NCBI RefSeq assembly: GCF_042646385.1
Contig: NZ_JBHRTO010000001.1
Location: 1,240,001 to 1,304,000 of the forward strand
Reading direction: 5' to 3'
DNA length: 64,000 bases
DNA from: Cypionkella sinensis
GTDB taxonomy: Bacteria > Pseudomonadota > Alphaproteobacteria > Rhodobacterales > Rhodobacteraceae
Below, piece after piece: positions 17,388 through 25,656 of the stretch. A program made the position numbers and the translations under genes. A model generated the notes under the pieces. It did not search any database and was not told the origin of the DNA. It was given only the letters and a program-made list of their open reading frames with translations. Within the stretch, counting starts at the first letter, position 1. Every line of letters starts with the position of its first letter.

Positions 17388-18848
17388 CTATACGCCGCGT
17401 ATCGCCCGCCCGATCCGCGCAATCCCCTCAGGGATCCTCGCCGGGGCAATCGAGGAATAGCCCAGCCGATAGAAATTCCGTGGCGCCTGATCGGGCGCAA
17501 AAAATGCCCGCCCCGGCTCGATCAACACGCCCTCCGCGCGCAAGCCCTCGGCCAGCCGTTCGGTATCCACCCCCGCAGGCGCGCGCATCCAGAAACTCGA
17601 GCCGCCAAAGCCACCCTGCCCCGCCACCGTCAGCCCATGCTCGCGGATCGCCTCCTCCATCACCTGGCGTCGCCGCCGATAGGCATTGCGCATCCGGTTG
17701 ATCAGCGCATCGTAATGCCCAAGCGACAGGAAATACGCCACCGTGCGTTGAATATGCCCCGGCGGATGCCGCAACATCATCAGCCGCAACGCCCGCGCCT
17801 CCCGAATAAAGCTAGCCGGACCAACAAGATAGCCCAGCCGCATCCCCGGAAACACGCTCTTGCTGAACGACCCGGCATAAATCACCCGCCCCTCGCTATC
17901 GAGCGACTTCAGCGCAGGTGAGACCGGCTTCAGAAACGACATCTCGAATTCATAGTCATCCTCGACAATCACGAAATTCTCCGCCGAGGCTGCCTCCAGC
18001 AAAGCCAACCGCCGTTCCAGCGGCATCGTCGCGTTGGTCGGGCATTGGTGGCTGGCGGTGGTAAACACCACATCCACCCCCGCAGGCACCCGGTCAGGCG
18101 GCAAGCCGTCGGCGTCCACATCCACCGCAATGATCTGCGTCCCCGAAGGCTCCAACACGCCCCTCAACCCCGAATAGCCCGGATTTTCCACCACCGCACG
18201 CCGCCCCGCACCCAGCAGCACGGCGGTGGTGATCCACAGCGCGTTCTGAGCGCCCATCGTCAGCAGCACCTCATCCTCGCGCGCGGCAATCCCCCGGCGC
18301 GGCAGGATCGAGCGCAACAGATGCTCGATCAACAACGGATCATCGCGGTCATACATGTCGCTGGTCAACGCCGCGAAATCCTTGCGCCCCAGTGCGCGCA
18401 AAGCACAGAGCCGCCAGTTCTGGTGATCAAACAGGCTGGCGTCCGCCTGCCCATAGATGAACGGATAGGGGTAATTCTCCCAATCGAGCGGCCGCTTGAC
18501 CGTCGCCAGCCCGGAAAACCGTGCGCCCGTCAGCGCGGCGAAATCCACCCCCTCGGCGCGCGGCGCGCGGGCAGGCAACTCTGGCGCACGCGGCGCGTTT
18601 TCCGAGATGAAATACCCCGACCGCCCGCGCGCCATCAGGTAATCGGCGCTGACAAGTTCGGCATATGACAGCGTCACGGTGATCCGCGAAATCCCCAGAT
18701 GCTCGGCCAGCCCCCGCGACGACGGCATCTTCTGCCCCGCCCGAAACCGCCCCGACAACACCCCTTCCGTCACCATCTGCCGGATACGTTGCTGCAACGT
18801 GCCGCGCGCGGCGGGCGGCAAGACAAAAGCTTCGGCAGGGATCGACAT
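17388..18848 (-). CDS. tauR: MocR-family taurine regulator TauR
   Basis: 486 residues when started at MSIPAEAFVLPP, with GAGG upstream. An N-terminal GntR-type winged helix (about 15-85, with MPSSRGLAEHLGISRITVT) is fused to a class-I aminotransferase-like domain (about 130-480) whose PLP lysine is in YAGSFSKSVFPG. This MocR architecture, lying between tpa and xsc, matches TauR of Rhodobacter and Paracoccus, which activates taurine genes with taurine and PLP as effectors. Candidate binding sites lie upstream of both tauR and tpa. Confidence 0.87.
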   Translation of the reverse strand: MSIPAEAFVLPPAARGTLQQRIRQMVTEGVLSGRFRAGQKMPSSRGLAEHLGISRITVTLSYAELVSADYLMARGRSGYFISENAPRAPELPARAPRAEGVDFAALTGARFSGLATVKRPLDWENYPYPFIYGQADASLFDHQNWRLCALRALGRKDFAALTSDMYDRDDPLLIEHLLRSILPRRGIAAREDEVLLTMGAQNALWITTAVLLGAGRRAVVENPGYSGLRGVLEPSGTQIIAVDVDADGLPPDRVPAGVDVVFTTASHQCPTNATMPLERRLALLEAASAENFVIVEDDYEFEMSFLKPVSPALKSLDSEGRVIYAGSFSKSVFPGMRLGYLVGPASFIREARALRLMMLRHPPGHIQRTVAYFLSLGHYDALINRMRNAYRRRRQVMEEAIREHGLTVAGQGGFGGSSFWMRAPAGVDTERLAEGLRAEGVLIEPGRAFFAPDQAPRNFYRLGYSSIAPARIPEGIARIGRAIRGV

Positions 18849-18859
18849 TCTGGCCTCAT

Positions 18860-18876
18860 TCCAGATCAGCTCTGGA
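18860..18876 (-). promoter_or_regulatory. Candidate TauR operator upstream of tauR
   Basis: A perfect palindrome TCCAGA-tcagc-TCTGGA lies 12-28 bases before the tauR start, extended to CTGGACTTAT on the plus strand. The hexamer CTGGAC followed by A/T recurs upstream of tpa, and both leaders share CCTCATTCCAGAT. From memory, TauR sites contain CTGGAC-type repeats. Overlap with the leader suggests autoregulation. Confidence 0.45.
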
Positions 18877-18935
18877 CTTATAGGCTGAGTGCAGCGGCGG
18901 AATGTCAAGCACCTGCATCGCCTTTTGGCGCTTGG

Positions 18936-19023
18936 TCATCCTCTCTGCTCAAATATCCCCGCCGGAGGCTCCTTACCCAAATGTCGGATGCCTCCGGCGG
19001 GGATATTTGAGCAGAGAGGATGA
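18936..19023. repeat. REP-like long inverted repeat (34-bp perfect arms), copy 1
   Basis: Arms 18936-18969 and 18990-19023 are exact inverse copies (34 bp), separated by 20 bases and flanked by TTGG/CCAA with one bulged base. The tip of each arm is CCGCCGGAGGC and the middle carries CAAATATCCCC. It lies between the tpa stop and tauR. Related elements sit at 31268-31343 and 60195-60228. It can act as a very strong RNA hairpin in both directions. Confidence 0.9.
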
Positions 19024-19028
19024 ACCAA

Positions 19029-19063
19029 ACACAAAGCCCCGCACCATTTCGGGCGCGGGGGCT
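19029..19063 (-). terminator. Rho-independent-type terminator after tpa
   Basis: Reading the minus strand, AGCCCCCGC pairs with GCGGGGCT (one bulge) and is followed by TTTGTGTTT. It begins 25 bases after the tpa stop codon, between tpa and the long inverted repeat, so tpa is probably a transcript separate from tauR. Confidence 0.6.
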
Positions 19064-19088
19064 AAAAGGCGCAAATTTTAACTAAAGT

Positions 19089-20471
19089 TTAGCCAAACAC
19101 CGTCGTCAGCGCGTTATCAATCGCCCCGGTGATCTGGTCGATATCGTCCGCCGTGGCGATCAGCGCGGGCGACAGGCACAGGGTGTTGTTCAGGCCGGGG
19201 ATCGAACGGTTGGTCATGCCAATGATCACGCCCTGCGCGTTGCAGGCGGCCACGACGGCAGCGACTTTTTTCTCGTCCATCGGCTCCTTGGTCACACGGT
19301 CTGCCACCAATTCCGCGCCGCAGAACAGTCCCTTGCCGCGCACATCGCCGATGACCTTGTGCTTTTCCATCAGCGCGTTGAGGTTATCAATCACCCGCGC
19401 GCCCATCTTCAGAGTGTTGTCGAGCAAGCCCTCGTCCTCGATGATCCGCATATTCTCCAGCGCCGCAGCGGGCCCCGCCGTGCAGCCGCCGAAGGTCGAG
19501 ATATCGCGGAAATACGACAGATGATCGCCCGCATCCTTAAACATGTCGAACACGGCTTCCGTCGTCACGGTGCAGGAAATCGCCGCATAGCCCGAGGCCA
19601 CACCCTTCGCCATCGTCACGAAATCCGGCTTGATGCCGTAGTGCTGATAGCCAAACCAGGTGCCGGTGCGGCCCACGCCGCAGACCACTTCGTCGATATG
19701 CAGCAGGATGTTGTATTTCTTGCAGATTTCCTGAACCCGCTCCCAGTATCCAACCGGAGGCGTGATCACGCCACCGCCTGCGGTCACAGGCTCCAGCACC
19801 AGCGCGCCAATGGTGTCAGCGCCTTCGCGCAGAATGACTTCCTCGATCGCATCCGCCGCACGCTCGCCGTAGTTCTCGACATCCCATTGTTTGCGATACT
19901 CAAGGCAGTGCGGCACCATCACGAAGCCATCCGGGTAAGGCCCGTATTGGATCGCACGCTCTGCCTGACCGCTGGTAGCCAGCGCGCCAATCGTGGTGCC
20001 GTGATAATCGCGCTCGCGATACAGGATCTTCCACTTCTTGCCGCCGTGATGCTTGTGCGCGATCTGGCGCACCATCTTGTAGACCTTCTCGTTCGCCTCG
20101 GACCCCGAGTTCGAATAGTAAACCCGGCTCATCCCCGGCATTTTCGAGATCAGCTTTTCCGCGAACAAAGCACCGGGGATCGAACCACCCACGCCCGCGA
20201 AATAGTTCATTTTCAACAAAGTATCGCGCACCGCATTGGCGATGCTTTCGCGCCCGTAGCCGACATTCACCGTCCAGACCGCCCCCGACACCGCGTCGAT
20301 GAATTCCTTGCCGCGCGCGTCCCAGACCCGCAGGCCCTTGCCCTCGACGATGATGCGCGGATCGACATCCGGCGTCTCATAGCCCTTGTGCTGGCTCAGA
20401 TGGTGCCAGACATGCGCCTTGTCGGCGGCAACCACCGCAGAAATGTCATTGGCGTTGGTATAGCCTTCCAT
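19089..20471 (-). CDS. tpa: Taurine-pyruvate aminotransferase
   Basis: 460 residues of class-III PLP aminotransferases. Visible are the PLP-contact region YYSNSGSEANEKVYKM, RERDYHGTT, the cofactor Asp in LLHIDEVVCGVGRTGT and the Schiff-base Lys in FVTMAKGVASGY (about 285-295). Tpa moves the amino group of taurine to pyruvate, giving sulfoacetaldehyde and alanine, the substrate for Xsc nearby. The start is the first Met; CTGGA motifs and a CCTCATTCCAGAT segment lie upstream as in the tauR leader. A taurine importer (tauABC) is not in this window. Confidence 0.9.
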   Translation of the reverse strand: MEGYTNANDISAVVAADKAHVWHHLSQHKGYETPDVDPRIIVEGKGLRVWDARGKEFIDAVSGAVWTVNVGYGRESIANAVRDTLLKMNYFAGVGGSIPGALFAEKLISKMPGMSRVYYSNSGSEANEKVYKMVRQIAHKHHGGKKWKILYRERDYHGTTIGALATSGQAERAIQYGPYPDGFVMVPHCLEYRKQWDVENYGERAADAIEEVILREGADTIGALVLEPVTAGGGVITPPVGYWERVQEICKKYNILLHIDEVVCGVGRTGTWFGYQHYGIKPDFVTMAKGVASGYAAISCTVTTEAVFDMFKDAGDHLSYFRDISTFGGCTAGPAAALENMRIIEDEGLLDNTLKMGARVIDNLNALMEKHKVIGDVRGKGLFCGAELVADRVTKEPMDEKKVAAVVAACNAQGVIIGMTNRSIPGLNNTLCLSPALIATADDIDQITGAIDNALTTVFG

Positions 20472-20674
20472 GATCCGACCTCATTCCAGATTGGCCGCAA
20501 AGGCGGCGTGATTTGGCGCCATGATCGGGGATTGCGGCGCAACCTCTTATGTCCAGACCATATGCGCCGATAAGGCCAGCGGCACCCTATGCCGTTTCCA
20601 CATGCCCCCATGCCTTCTTCTCGTTTCCATGGTCCCGCGCAATCGGCTAAACCTTGCCGAAAAAGGGGAAAGCC
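20472..20674. promoter_or_regulatory. Divergent tpa / E1-fusion promoter region with TauR-like motif
   Basis: This 203-base gap separates divergent genes. On the minus strand CTGGACATAA occurs at 20547-20556, and ATCTGGAATGAGG (20479-20491 complement) near the tpa start repeats the sequence before tauR, including its ribosome-binding site. The plus-strand gene has AAAAGGGGAAAG just before its start. No clear -35/-10 pair could be assigned. Confidence 0.4.
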
Positions 20675-22855
20675 ATGGGCCGGTCTGTCATCGTTCACGA
20701 GAATTTCCTGCGCCGCGTCGCCGCCCGCGATTTCCCGCAAGGTGCGGCTCCCTCTGGCCCACTGCCCCCCGAAGACGCCGTCGCCGCCTACCGCGCCGCC
20801 TGCACCTCCCGCGCGCTGGATCGCACCTCGCGTGAGATGCAGCGGCAGGGCAAAGGGTTCTACACCATCGGCTCCTCGGGTCATGAAGGCCTTGCCGCCG
20901 TAGCCCTCGCCCTGCGCCCCACCGATATGGCCTTCCTGCACTACCGCGACGCCGCCTTCCAGATCGCCCGCGCGGGGCAAGTGCCGGGGCAAACCATCGC
21001 CTATGACATGCTGCTCAGCTTCGCAGCGTCGTCCGAAGACCCGATCTCAGGCGGGCGTCACAAGGTTCTGGGCAGCAAAGCGCTGAACATCCCGCCGCAA
21101 ACCTCGACCATCGCGAGCCACCTGCCGAAAGCCGTGGGCGCTGCCTATGCGATTGGCGCTGCCAAGAAAAACCGCCCCGAACATGCCGAACTCCCCGATG
21201 ATGCTTTGGTCTATTGCAGCTTCGGCGATGCTTCCGCCAACCATTCCACCGCCCAAGGGGCGTTCAATGCTGCAGGCTGGACCTCCTATCAATCCATCCC
21301 GCTGCCGCTGCTGTTCGTCTGCGAAGACAACGGCATCGGCATTTCCACCAAAACCCCCACCGGCTGGATCGCCAATTCCTTCCGCCACCGCCCCGGCCTG
21401 AAGTATTTCCACGCTAATGGCCTTGATATCTACGACACCTTCAAGGTCGCACAGGAAGCCACCGATTACGTCCGCAGCCGCCGCAAACCCGCCTTCCTGC
21501 ATCTGAAAACCATCCGCCTTTACGGCCACGCCGGGGCCGACATGCCCACCACCTACCTGCCGCGCGAAGAAGTCGAGGCCGAAGAGGCGCACGATCCCCT
21601 CCTGCACATGGTCCGCCAACTCGACGCCAGCGGCGCGCTTCCGGCAGCCGAGGCACTCGCGATCTACAACGACACCGCCGACCGCATCACCCGCATCGCC
21701 ACCGAGGCCACCACCCGCCCGCATCTGAAAACCGCCGCCGATGTGATGGCTTCGATCATCCCGCCGAAACGCCCCTGCAAGCCCACGAACGGCCCCACGC
21801 CCGAAGCTCGCGCGGCAGCCTTCGGCGGCGATCTGAAACAGATGGACGAGCCGCAAATCATGTCGCGCCTGATCAACTGGGCACTGACCGACCTCATGCT
21901 GACCCACCCGGAAATCGTGATGATGGGCGAAGATGTGGGCCGCAAGGGCGGCGTCTATGGCGTCACCCAAAAGCTGACCCAGCGCTTTGGTGCCGCCCGG
22001 ATGATCGACACCCTGCTGGATGAACAAAGCATCCTTGGCCTTGCCATCGGCATGGCGCAGAACGGCTTCATCCCCTTCCCGGAAATCCAGTTCCTCGCTT
22101 ATCTGCACAACGCCGAAGACCAGTTGCGCGGTGAGGCCGCCACTTTGCCGTTCTTCTCCAACGGCCAATACTCCAACCCAATGGTGCTGCGCATCGCGGG
22201 CCTTGGTTATCAAAAGGGTTTTGGCGGCCATTTCCACAACGACAATTCCGTCGCCGTGCTGCGCGACATCCCCGGCCTGATCCTCGCCGTGCCCTCAAAC
22301 GGGGCCGATGCCGCGAAAATGCTGCGCGAATGTGCGCGGCTAGCACGCGAGGAACAGCGCCTTGTCGTCTTTCTCGAACCCATCGCGCTTTATCCGATGC
22401 GCGATCTGCATGGCGAGAAAGACGGCCTATGGATGCAGCGCTACCCCGCCCCGGATGAGGTCATTGCCTTCGGTGAAGTCGGCCAGCATGGCGACGGCCA
22501 AGATCTCGCCATCGTCACCTTCGGCAACGGCACTTATCTATCGCAGCAAGCTTTGCCGCAGATCGAGGCAGCAGGCGTCAAAGCCCGCATCATTGACACC
22601 CGTTGGTTGTCGCCTTTGCCGAAAGACGCGCTGACCAAAGCCACCAAAGGCTGCAAACACATCCTGATCGTGGACGAGACCCGCCACTCCGGCGGCGTCG
22701 CCGAGGCACTGATGGCGCATTTCCACGAGGTTTCCCCAGCGAAACTCGCCCGCCTCACCGCGACCGACAGTTTCATCGCCACCGGCCCCGCGTATGCCGC
22801 CACAATGCCCAGCGCCGCCAGTATCACCGCCGCCGCATTGGATTTGTGCAAATGA
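20675..22855 (+). CDS. Fused alpha-beta 2-oxoacid dehydrogenase E1 component
   Basis: 726 residues from the ATG preceded by AAAAGGGGAAA. The N-terminal half (about 1-350) is E1-alpha-like with the TDP motif starting FGDASANHSTAQG and ending EDNGIGIS; the C-terminal half (about 395-726) is E1-beta-like with VMMGEDVGRKGGVYGVT and TPP-binding/transketolase C-terminal features such as VDETRHSGGVAEAL. Fused E1 enzymes of branched-chain (2-oxoisovalerate) type decarboxylate 2-oxoacids and acylate the lipoyl group of E2. No E2 or E3 gene is next to it. The only partner is a FabD-like acyltransferase overlapping its stop. Substrate unknown. Confidence 0.83.
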   Translation: MGRSVIVHENFLRRVAARDFPQGAAPSGPLPPEDAVAAYRAACTSRALDRTSREMQRQGKGFYTIGSSGHEGLAAVALALRPTDMAFLHYRDAAFQIARAGQVPGQTIAYDMLLSFAASSEDPISGGRHKVLGSKALNIPPQTSTIASHLPKAVGAAYAIGAAKKNRPEHAELPDDALVYCSFGDASANHSTAQGAFNAAGWTSYQSIPLPLLFVCEDNGIGISTKTPTGWIANSFRHRPGLKYFHANGLDIYDTFKVAQEATDYVRSRRKPAFLHLKTIRLYGHAGADMPTTYLPREEVEAEEAHDPLLHMVRQLDASGALPAAEALAIYNDTADRITRIATEATTRPHLKTAADVMASIIPPKRPCKPTNGPTPEARAAAFGGDLKQMDEPQIMSRLINWALTDLMLTHPEIVMMGEDVGRKGGVYGVTQKLTQRFGAARMIDTLLDEQSILGLAIGMAQNGFIPFPEIQFLAYLHNAEDQLRGEAATLPFFSNGQYSNPMVLRIAGLGYQKGFGGHFHNDNSVAVLRDIPGLILAVPSNGADAAKMLRECARLAREEQRLVVFLEPIALYPMRDLHGEKDGLWMQRYPAPDEVIAFGEVGQHGDGQDLAIVTFGNGTYLSQQALPQIEAAGVKARIIDTRWLSPLPKDALTKATKGCKHILIVDETRHSGGVAEALMAHFHEVSPAKLARLTATDSFIATGPAYAATMPSAASITAAALDLCK

Positions 22856-23871
22856 GAAAAGCCGTCCTGATCTGCCCCGGCCGTGGCACCTATACCAAGA
22901 CCGAACTCGGCAGCCTTACCCGCTTCCTCGACCGCAATCTGCTGGCGCATTTCGACGCCCGCCGCACGGCACTAAATCAAGAAACCCTGACTGCACTCGA
23001 TAGTGCCGCCAGCTATTCGGTATCGAAACACACCCGCGGCGACAATGCCTCGGCGCTGATCTATGCCTGCACTCTGGGCGATAGCCTCGCCCTGCAAGGC
23101 GTTGAAATCGTGGCCGTTACCGGAAATTCGATGGGCTGGTATTCCGCCCTTGCCTGCTCCGGCGCACTCACCCCGCAGAACGGCTTTGAACTGGTCAACA
23201 CCATGGGCACGTTGATGCAGCAAAGCCTGATCGGCGGCCAGATCATCCATCCGTTTATGGACGAAAACTGGCACCCGAACCCCGCCCGCAAAGCCGAACT
23301 GCTGCGCATTGCTGCCGAGATCAACACCCGCCCCGATCACACCCTGACCCTTTCCATCGACCTCGGCGGTATGCTGGTGCTGGCAGGCAATGAAGCGGGC
23401 CTGAAAGCCTTTGAGGCCGCCGTTCCGCCCGAACAAGGCCGCTTCCCTATGCGCCTTGCCAATCACGCCGCCTTCCACACCGCCCTGCAAGCGCCCGTCG
23501 CCGCCCAAGGCCGCGCGGCGCTGCCGGAAAGTCTGTTCGGCCAACCACAAAAACCGCTGATCGACGGGCGCGGCCAGATCTGGTGGCCGCGTGCCGCCCG
23601 CAAAGCCGACCTCTACGACTACACCCTCGGCCATCAGGTGACGGAACCCTACGACTTCACCGCCGCCATCCGCACCGCCGCGCGCGAATTCGCCCCCGAC
23701 CTGTTCATCATCGCAGGCCCCGGCACGACCCTTGGCGGCGCGGTGGCGCAATGCCTGATCCTGTCGCATTGGCAAGGCATGGCAAGCAAACAGGATTTCC
23801 AATCCCGCCAAGCCGCCACGCCCATGCTGATCTCGATGGGCCTGCCCGAACAGCGCGCTCTGGTAGTCTGA
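22852..23871 (+). CDS. FabD-like acyl/malonyl transferase homologue with variant active site
   Basis: 339 residues, overlapping the E1 gene by four bases (ATGA), so the two are translationally coupled. It has the acyltransferase fold with nucleophile Ser93 in GNSMGWYSAL and a probable catalytic His in RLANHAAFHTAL. Canonical malonyl transferases have GHSLGEY, so the His and Glu flanking the nucleophile are replaced by Asn and Trp. This suggests another acyl group than malonyl, or a non-canonical role linked to the acyl product of E1. Annotated function is tentative. Confidence 0.7.
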   Translation: MRKAVLICPGRGTYTKTELGSLTRFLDRNLLAHFDARRTALNQETLTALDSAASYSVSKHTRGDNASALIYACTLGDSLALQGVEIVAVTGNSMGWYSALACSGALTPQNGFELVNTMGTLMQQSLIGGQIIHPFMDENWHPNPARKAELLRIAAEINTRPDHTLTLSIDLGGMLVLAGNEAGLKAFEAAVPPEQGRFPMRLANHAAFHTALQAPVAAQGRAALPESLFGQPQKPLIDGRGQIWWPRAARKADLYDYTLGHQVTEPYDFTAAIRTAAREFAPDLFIIAGPGTTLGGAVAQCLILSHWQGMASKQDFQSRQAATPMLISMGLPEQRALVV

Positions 23872-24168
23872 AGTCACCCCCACCTTGGACGGGAAAAGCA
23901 AACTCTCCAGTGGAGAGTTTGCCCCGGCCACAGAGAAACGGCTCGGTAAACCGGTTCCGGTATCCTTGTCAGAGGGCCGCGCCCGCCGGGTCGGGCGCGG
24001 CCCGGTGGCTTGGGGCCACCGGGGTTCAAACTGAAACCGCCCGCATGGCAAGTGCAAAGCACTCGCCACCCCTTGCTAAGCCGCCCCGGACTTGATCCGG
24101 GGCCTCTTGGTATTGCGCGCAAACCTTAACAGTCAATGAATCACCCTTTGCTAACTCATTGATTTAAT
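23872..24168. repeat. Cluster of GC-rich hairpins between convergent genes
   Basis: The 297-base gap between convergent genes holds no plausible gene but several perfect inverted repeats: 12-bp arms at 23898-23909/23911-23922 (GCAAACTCTCCA), 12-bp arms at 23974-23985/23992-24003 (GGGCCGCGCCCG), 9-bp arms at 24001-24009/24015-24023, and CCCCGGACTTGATCCGGGG at 24084-24102, a short palindrome I know as common in alphaproteobacteria. A 7-bp pair TCAATGA/TCATTGA is at 24133-24139/24156-24162. They probably end transcription from both sides. Confidence 0.8.
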
Positions 24169-25416
24169 TCACGCGATTTTTTGTCCACGCGTGGACACAT
24201 CCTGCGCCGCGATATGCTCGGCCAGATAGTCAGCATCGTGCCAGACCCCCCAGATGAACGGCGAGGCCCGGCGCGACAGCCACGGCAGCCCCAGAAAATA
24301 CAGCCCCGGCACCGTCGAGATGCCACGATCATGCGCAGGCCGCCCCTGCTCGTCAAAGGCCGGAACCTTCAGCCAGCCATAATCCAGCCCAAACCCGGTC
24401 GCCCAGATGATCGAAGTCACCCCCTCCGCCGCCAGATCCAGTGCCCGGATCGGATTGCTCACACAATCCGGCTCTGGCCCGATCACCTTGGCCTCCTCCT
24501 CCAGCGGCAAATCGAGGCCCTTCTCAGCCGCGTAAGCATCGGCCAGCGCCAGCGTGGCGAGATAATTCTCATTCCCCGCCCGCACATTCCGCCCCAGATC
24601 GTCGCCAACCGCCAGCACCCCATCCTGATACTGACCAACCCGCCCCAGCAGCGTCATCCCCCGAGCCGCAAGCTCGTGGAAATCCACCGTATGCCCGCCC
24701 CGCGCACCCGAAACCGCAATGGTGACATGCTCGGTCCCCGGCGCCTTCACCTTCTGATCCCACTGCCCCAACACACCCAGCCACCAGCAGAAATCCTTCC
24801 CGCGATAGGCGCGTGGCGGGCGGTCATGCGGGCCGACCGAGAGGAACACCTTCTTCCCTGCCCGCATCAATTCATCCGCAATCTGCGACCCCGAAGACCC
24901 CGCCCCCACGACCAGCACCGCGCCTTCCGGCAACTGGCCGGGATTGCGGTAAGCATTGGAATGCATCTGCACGACCCCCGCGCTTTCCGGCACCAAGGTC
25001 GGGATCAGCGGCTTCTGAAACGGCCCCGTCGCCACCACCACATTGCGCGCCTCGATCCGGCCCTGCGATGTCTCGGCCACAAACCCATCGCCCGAAGGCT
25101 CCAGCGAAGTCACCTCCACCCCGCAGCGGATCGGGGCGGCGATCTTTTCGGCCACCGCCTCAAAATAGGCCGCAATCCGCTCTTTCGGGGCAAAGGCATC
25201 CGGGTCCAGATCGTCAAAGGTCAGGATCGGGAAGCGGTCATGCCAAGCCGGGCCATTCGCCACCAGCGAATCCCAACGCTCGCTCCGCCAACGCTCGGCA
25301 ATCCGGTGCCGCTCCAGCACCAGATGGCTTTGCCCGCGCGCGCCAAGCTGGGCGCTCATCGCAAGCCCGGCCTGTCCGCCACCAATGATCAGCGTGTCAA
25401 TTTTCTCGGTCGGCAT
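24169..25416 (-). CDS. Flavin-containing monooxygenase (CzcO/YUCCA-like)
   Basis: 415 residues. There are two Rossmann motifs: IIGGGQAGLAMS at 10-21 for FAD and VVGAGSSGSQIADEL near 170-184 for NAD(P)H, with an FMO-like segment MHSNAYRNPGQL between them. The family oxygenates nitrogen, sulfur or carbon centres, or performs oxidative decarboxylation of arylpyruvates (YUCCA type). It is divergent from the Rieske oxygenase gene across a 240-base control region, so it may belong to the methylated-amine module. A 16-bp palindrome TGTCCACGCGTGGACA (24182-24197) lies inside its last codons. Substrate not determinable. Confidence 0.8.
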   Translation of the reverse strand: MPTEKIDTLIIGGGQAGLAMSAQLGARGQSHLVLERHRIAERWRSERWDSLVANGPAWHDRFPILTFDDLDPDAFAPKERIAAYFEAVAEKIAAPIRCGVEVTSLEPSGDGFVAETSQGRIEARNVVVATGPFQKPLIPTLVPESAGVVQMHSNAYRNPGQLPEGAVLVVGAGSSGSQIADELMRAGKKVFLSVGPHDRPPRAYRGKDFCWWLGVLGQWDQKVKAPGTEHVTIAVSGARGGHTVDFHELAARGMTLLGRVGQYQDGVLAVGDDLGRNVRAGNENYLATLALADAYAAEKGLDLPLEEEAKVIGPEPDCVSNPIRALDLAAEGVTSIIWATGFGLDYGWLKVPAFDEQGRPAHDRGISTVPGLYFLGLPWLSRRASPFIWGVWHDADYLAEHIAAQDVSTRGQKIA

Positions 25417-25557
25417 CGCGGCATCCTTTGCATCTGGCAGGCCCCTAAACTTAGCGTGAGGGCGCTTTCCTGTGGTCTAGGCCAGAGCGTCACAGGCGAA
25501 AATAAGGATTTCATGCAGCATTGATTAGGCTAAGCCCAAAGACCCGCCGCAGATCGA

Positions 25558-25574
25558 CTTAAGCCCTTCCTAAG
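25558..25574 (+). promoter_or_regulatory. Candidate LysR-type operator upstream of the Rieske gene
   Basis: CTTAAGCCCTTCCTAAG is a near-palindrome of LysR type, 82 bases before the Rieske start. It matches 12 of 17 positions with CTTAGCCTGTTCCTAAC at 28110-28126 upstream of the local LysR gene. A further related copy, TTAGGCTAAGC, is at 25525-25535. The 240-base region separates the divergent monooxygenase and Rieske genes. Confidence 0.4.
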
Positions 25575-25656
25575 CAAAGCTGAGCAAAACACTGATAGCC
25601 CCGCGTCGCAGTTTGGGGCAAAACTCAAGGTCAAATCCCTCAGCCGCGAGCCAGCC

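Noticed and set aside
24182..24197. Perfect palindrome TGTCCACGCGTGGACA as a possible terminator or operator
   Set aside because: It lies within the last codons of the monooxygenase gene and lacks a U-tract in the transcribed direction; probably chance in GC-rich coding DNA.
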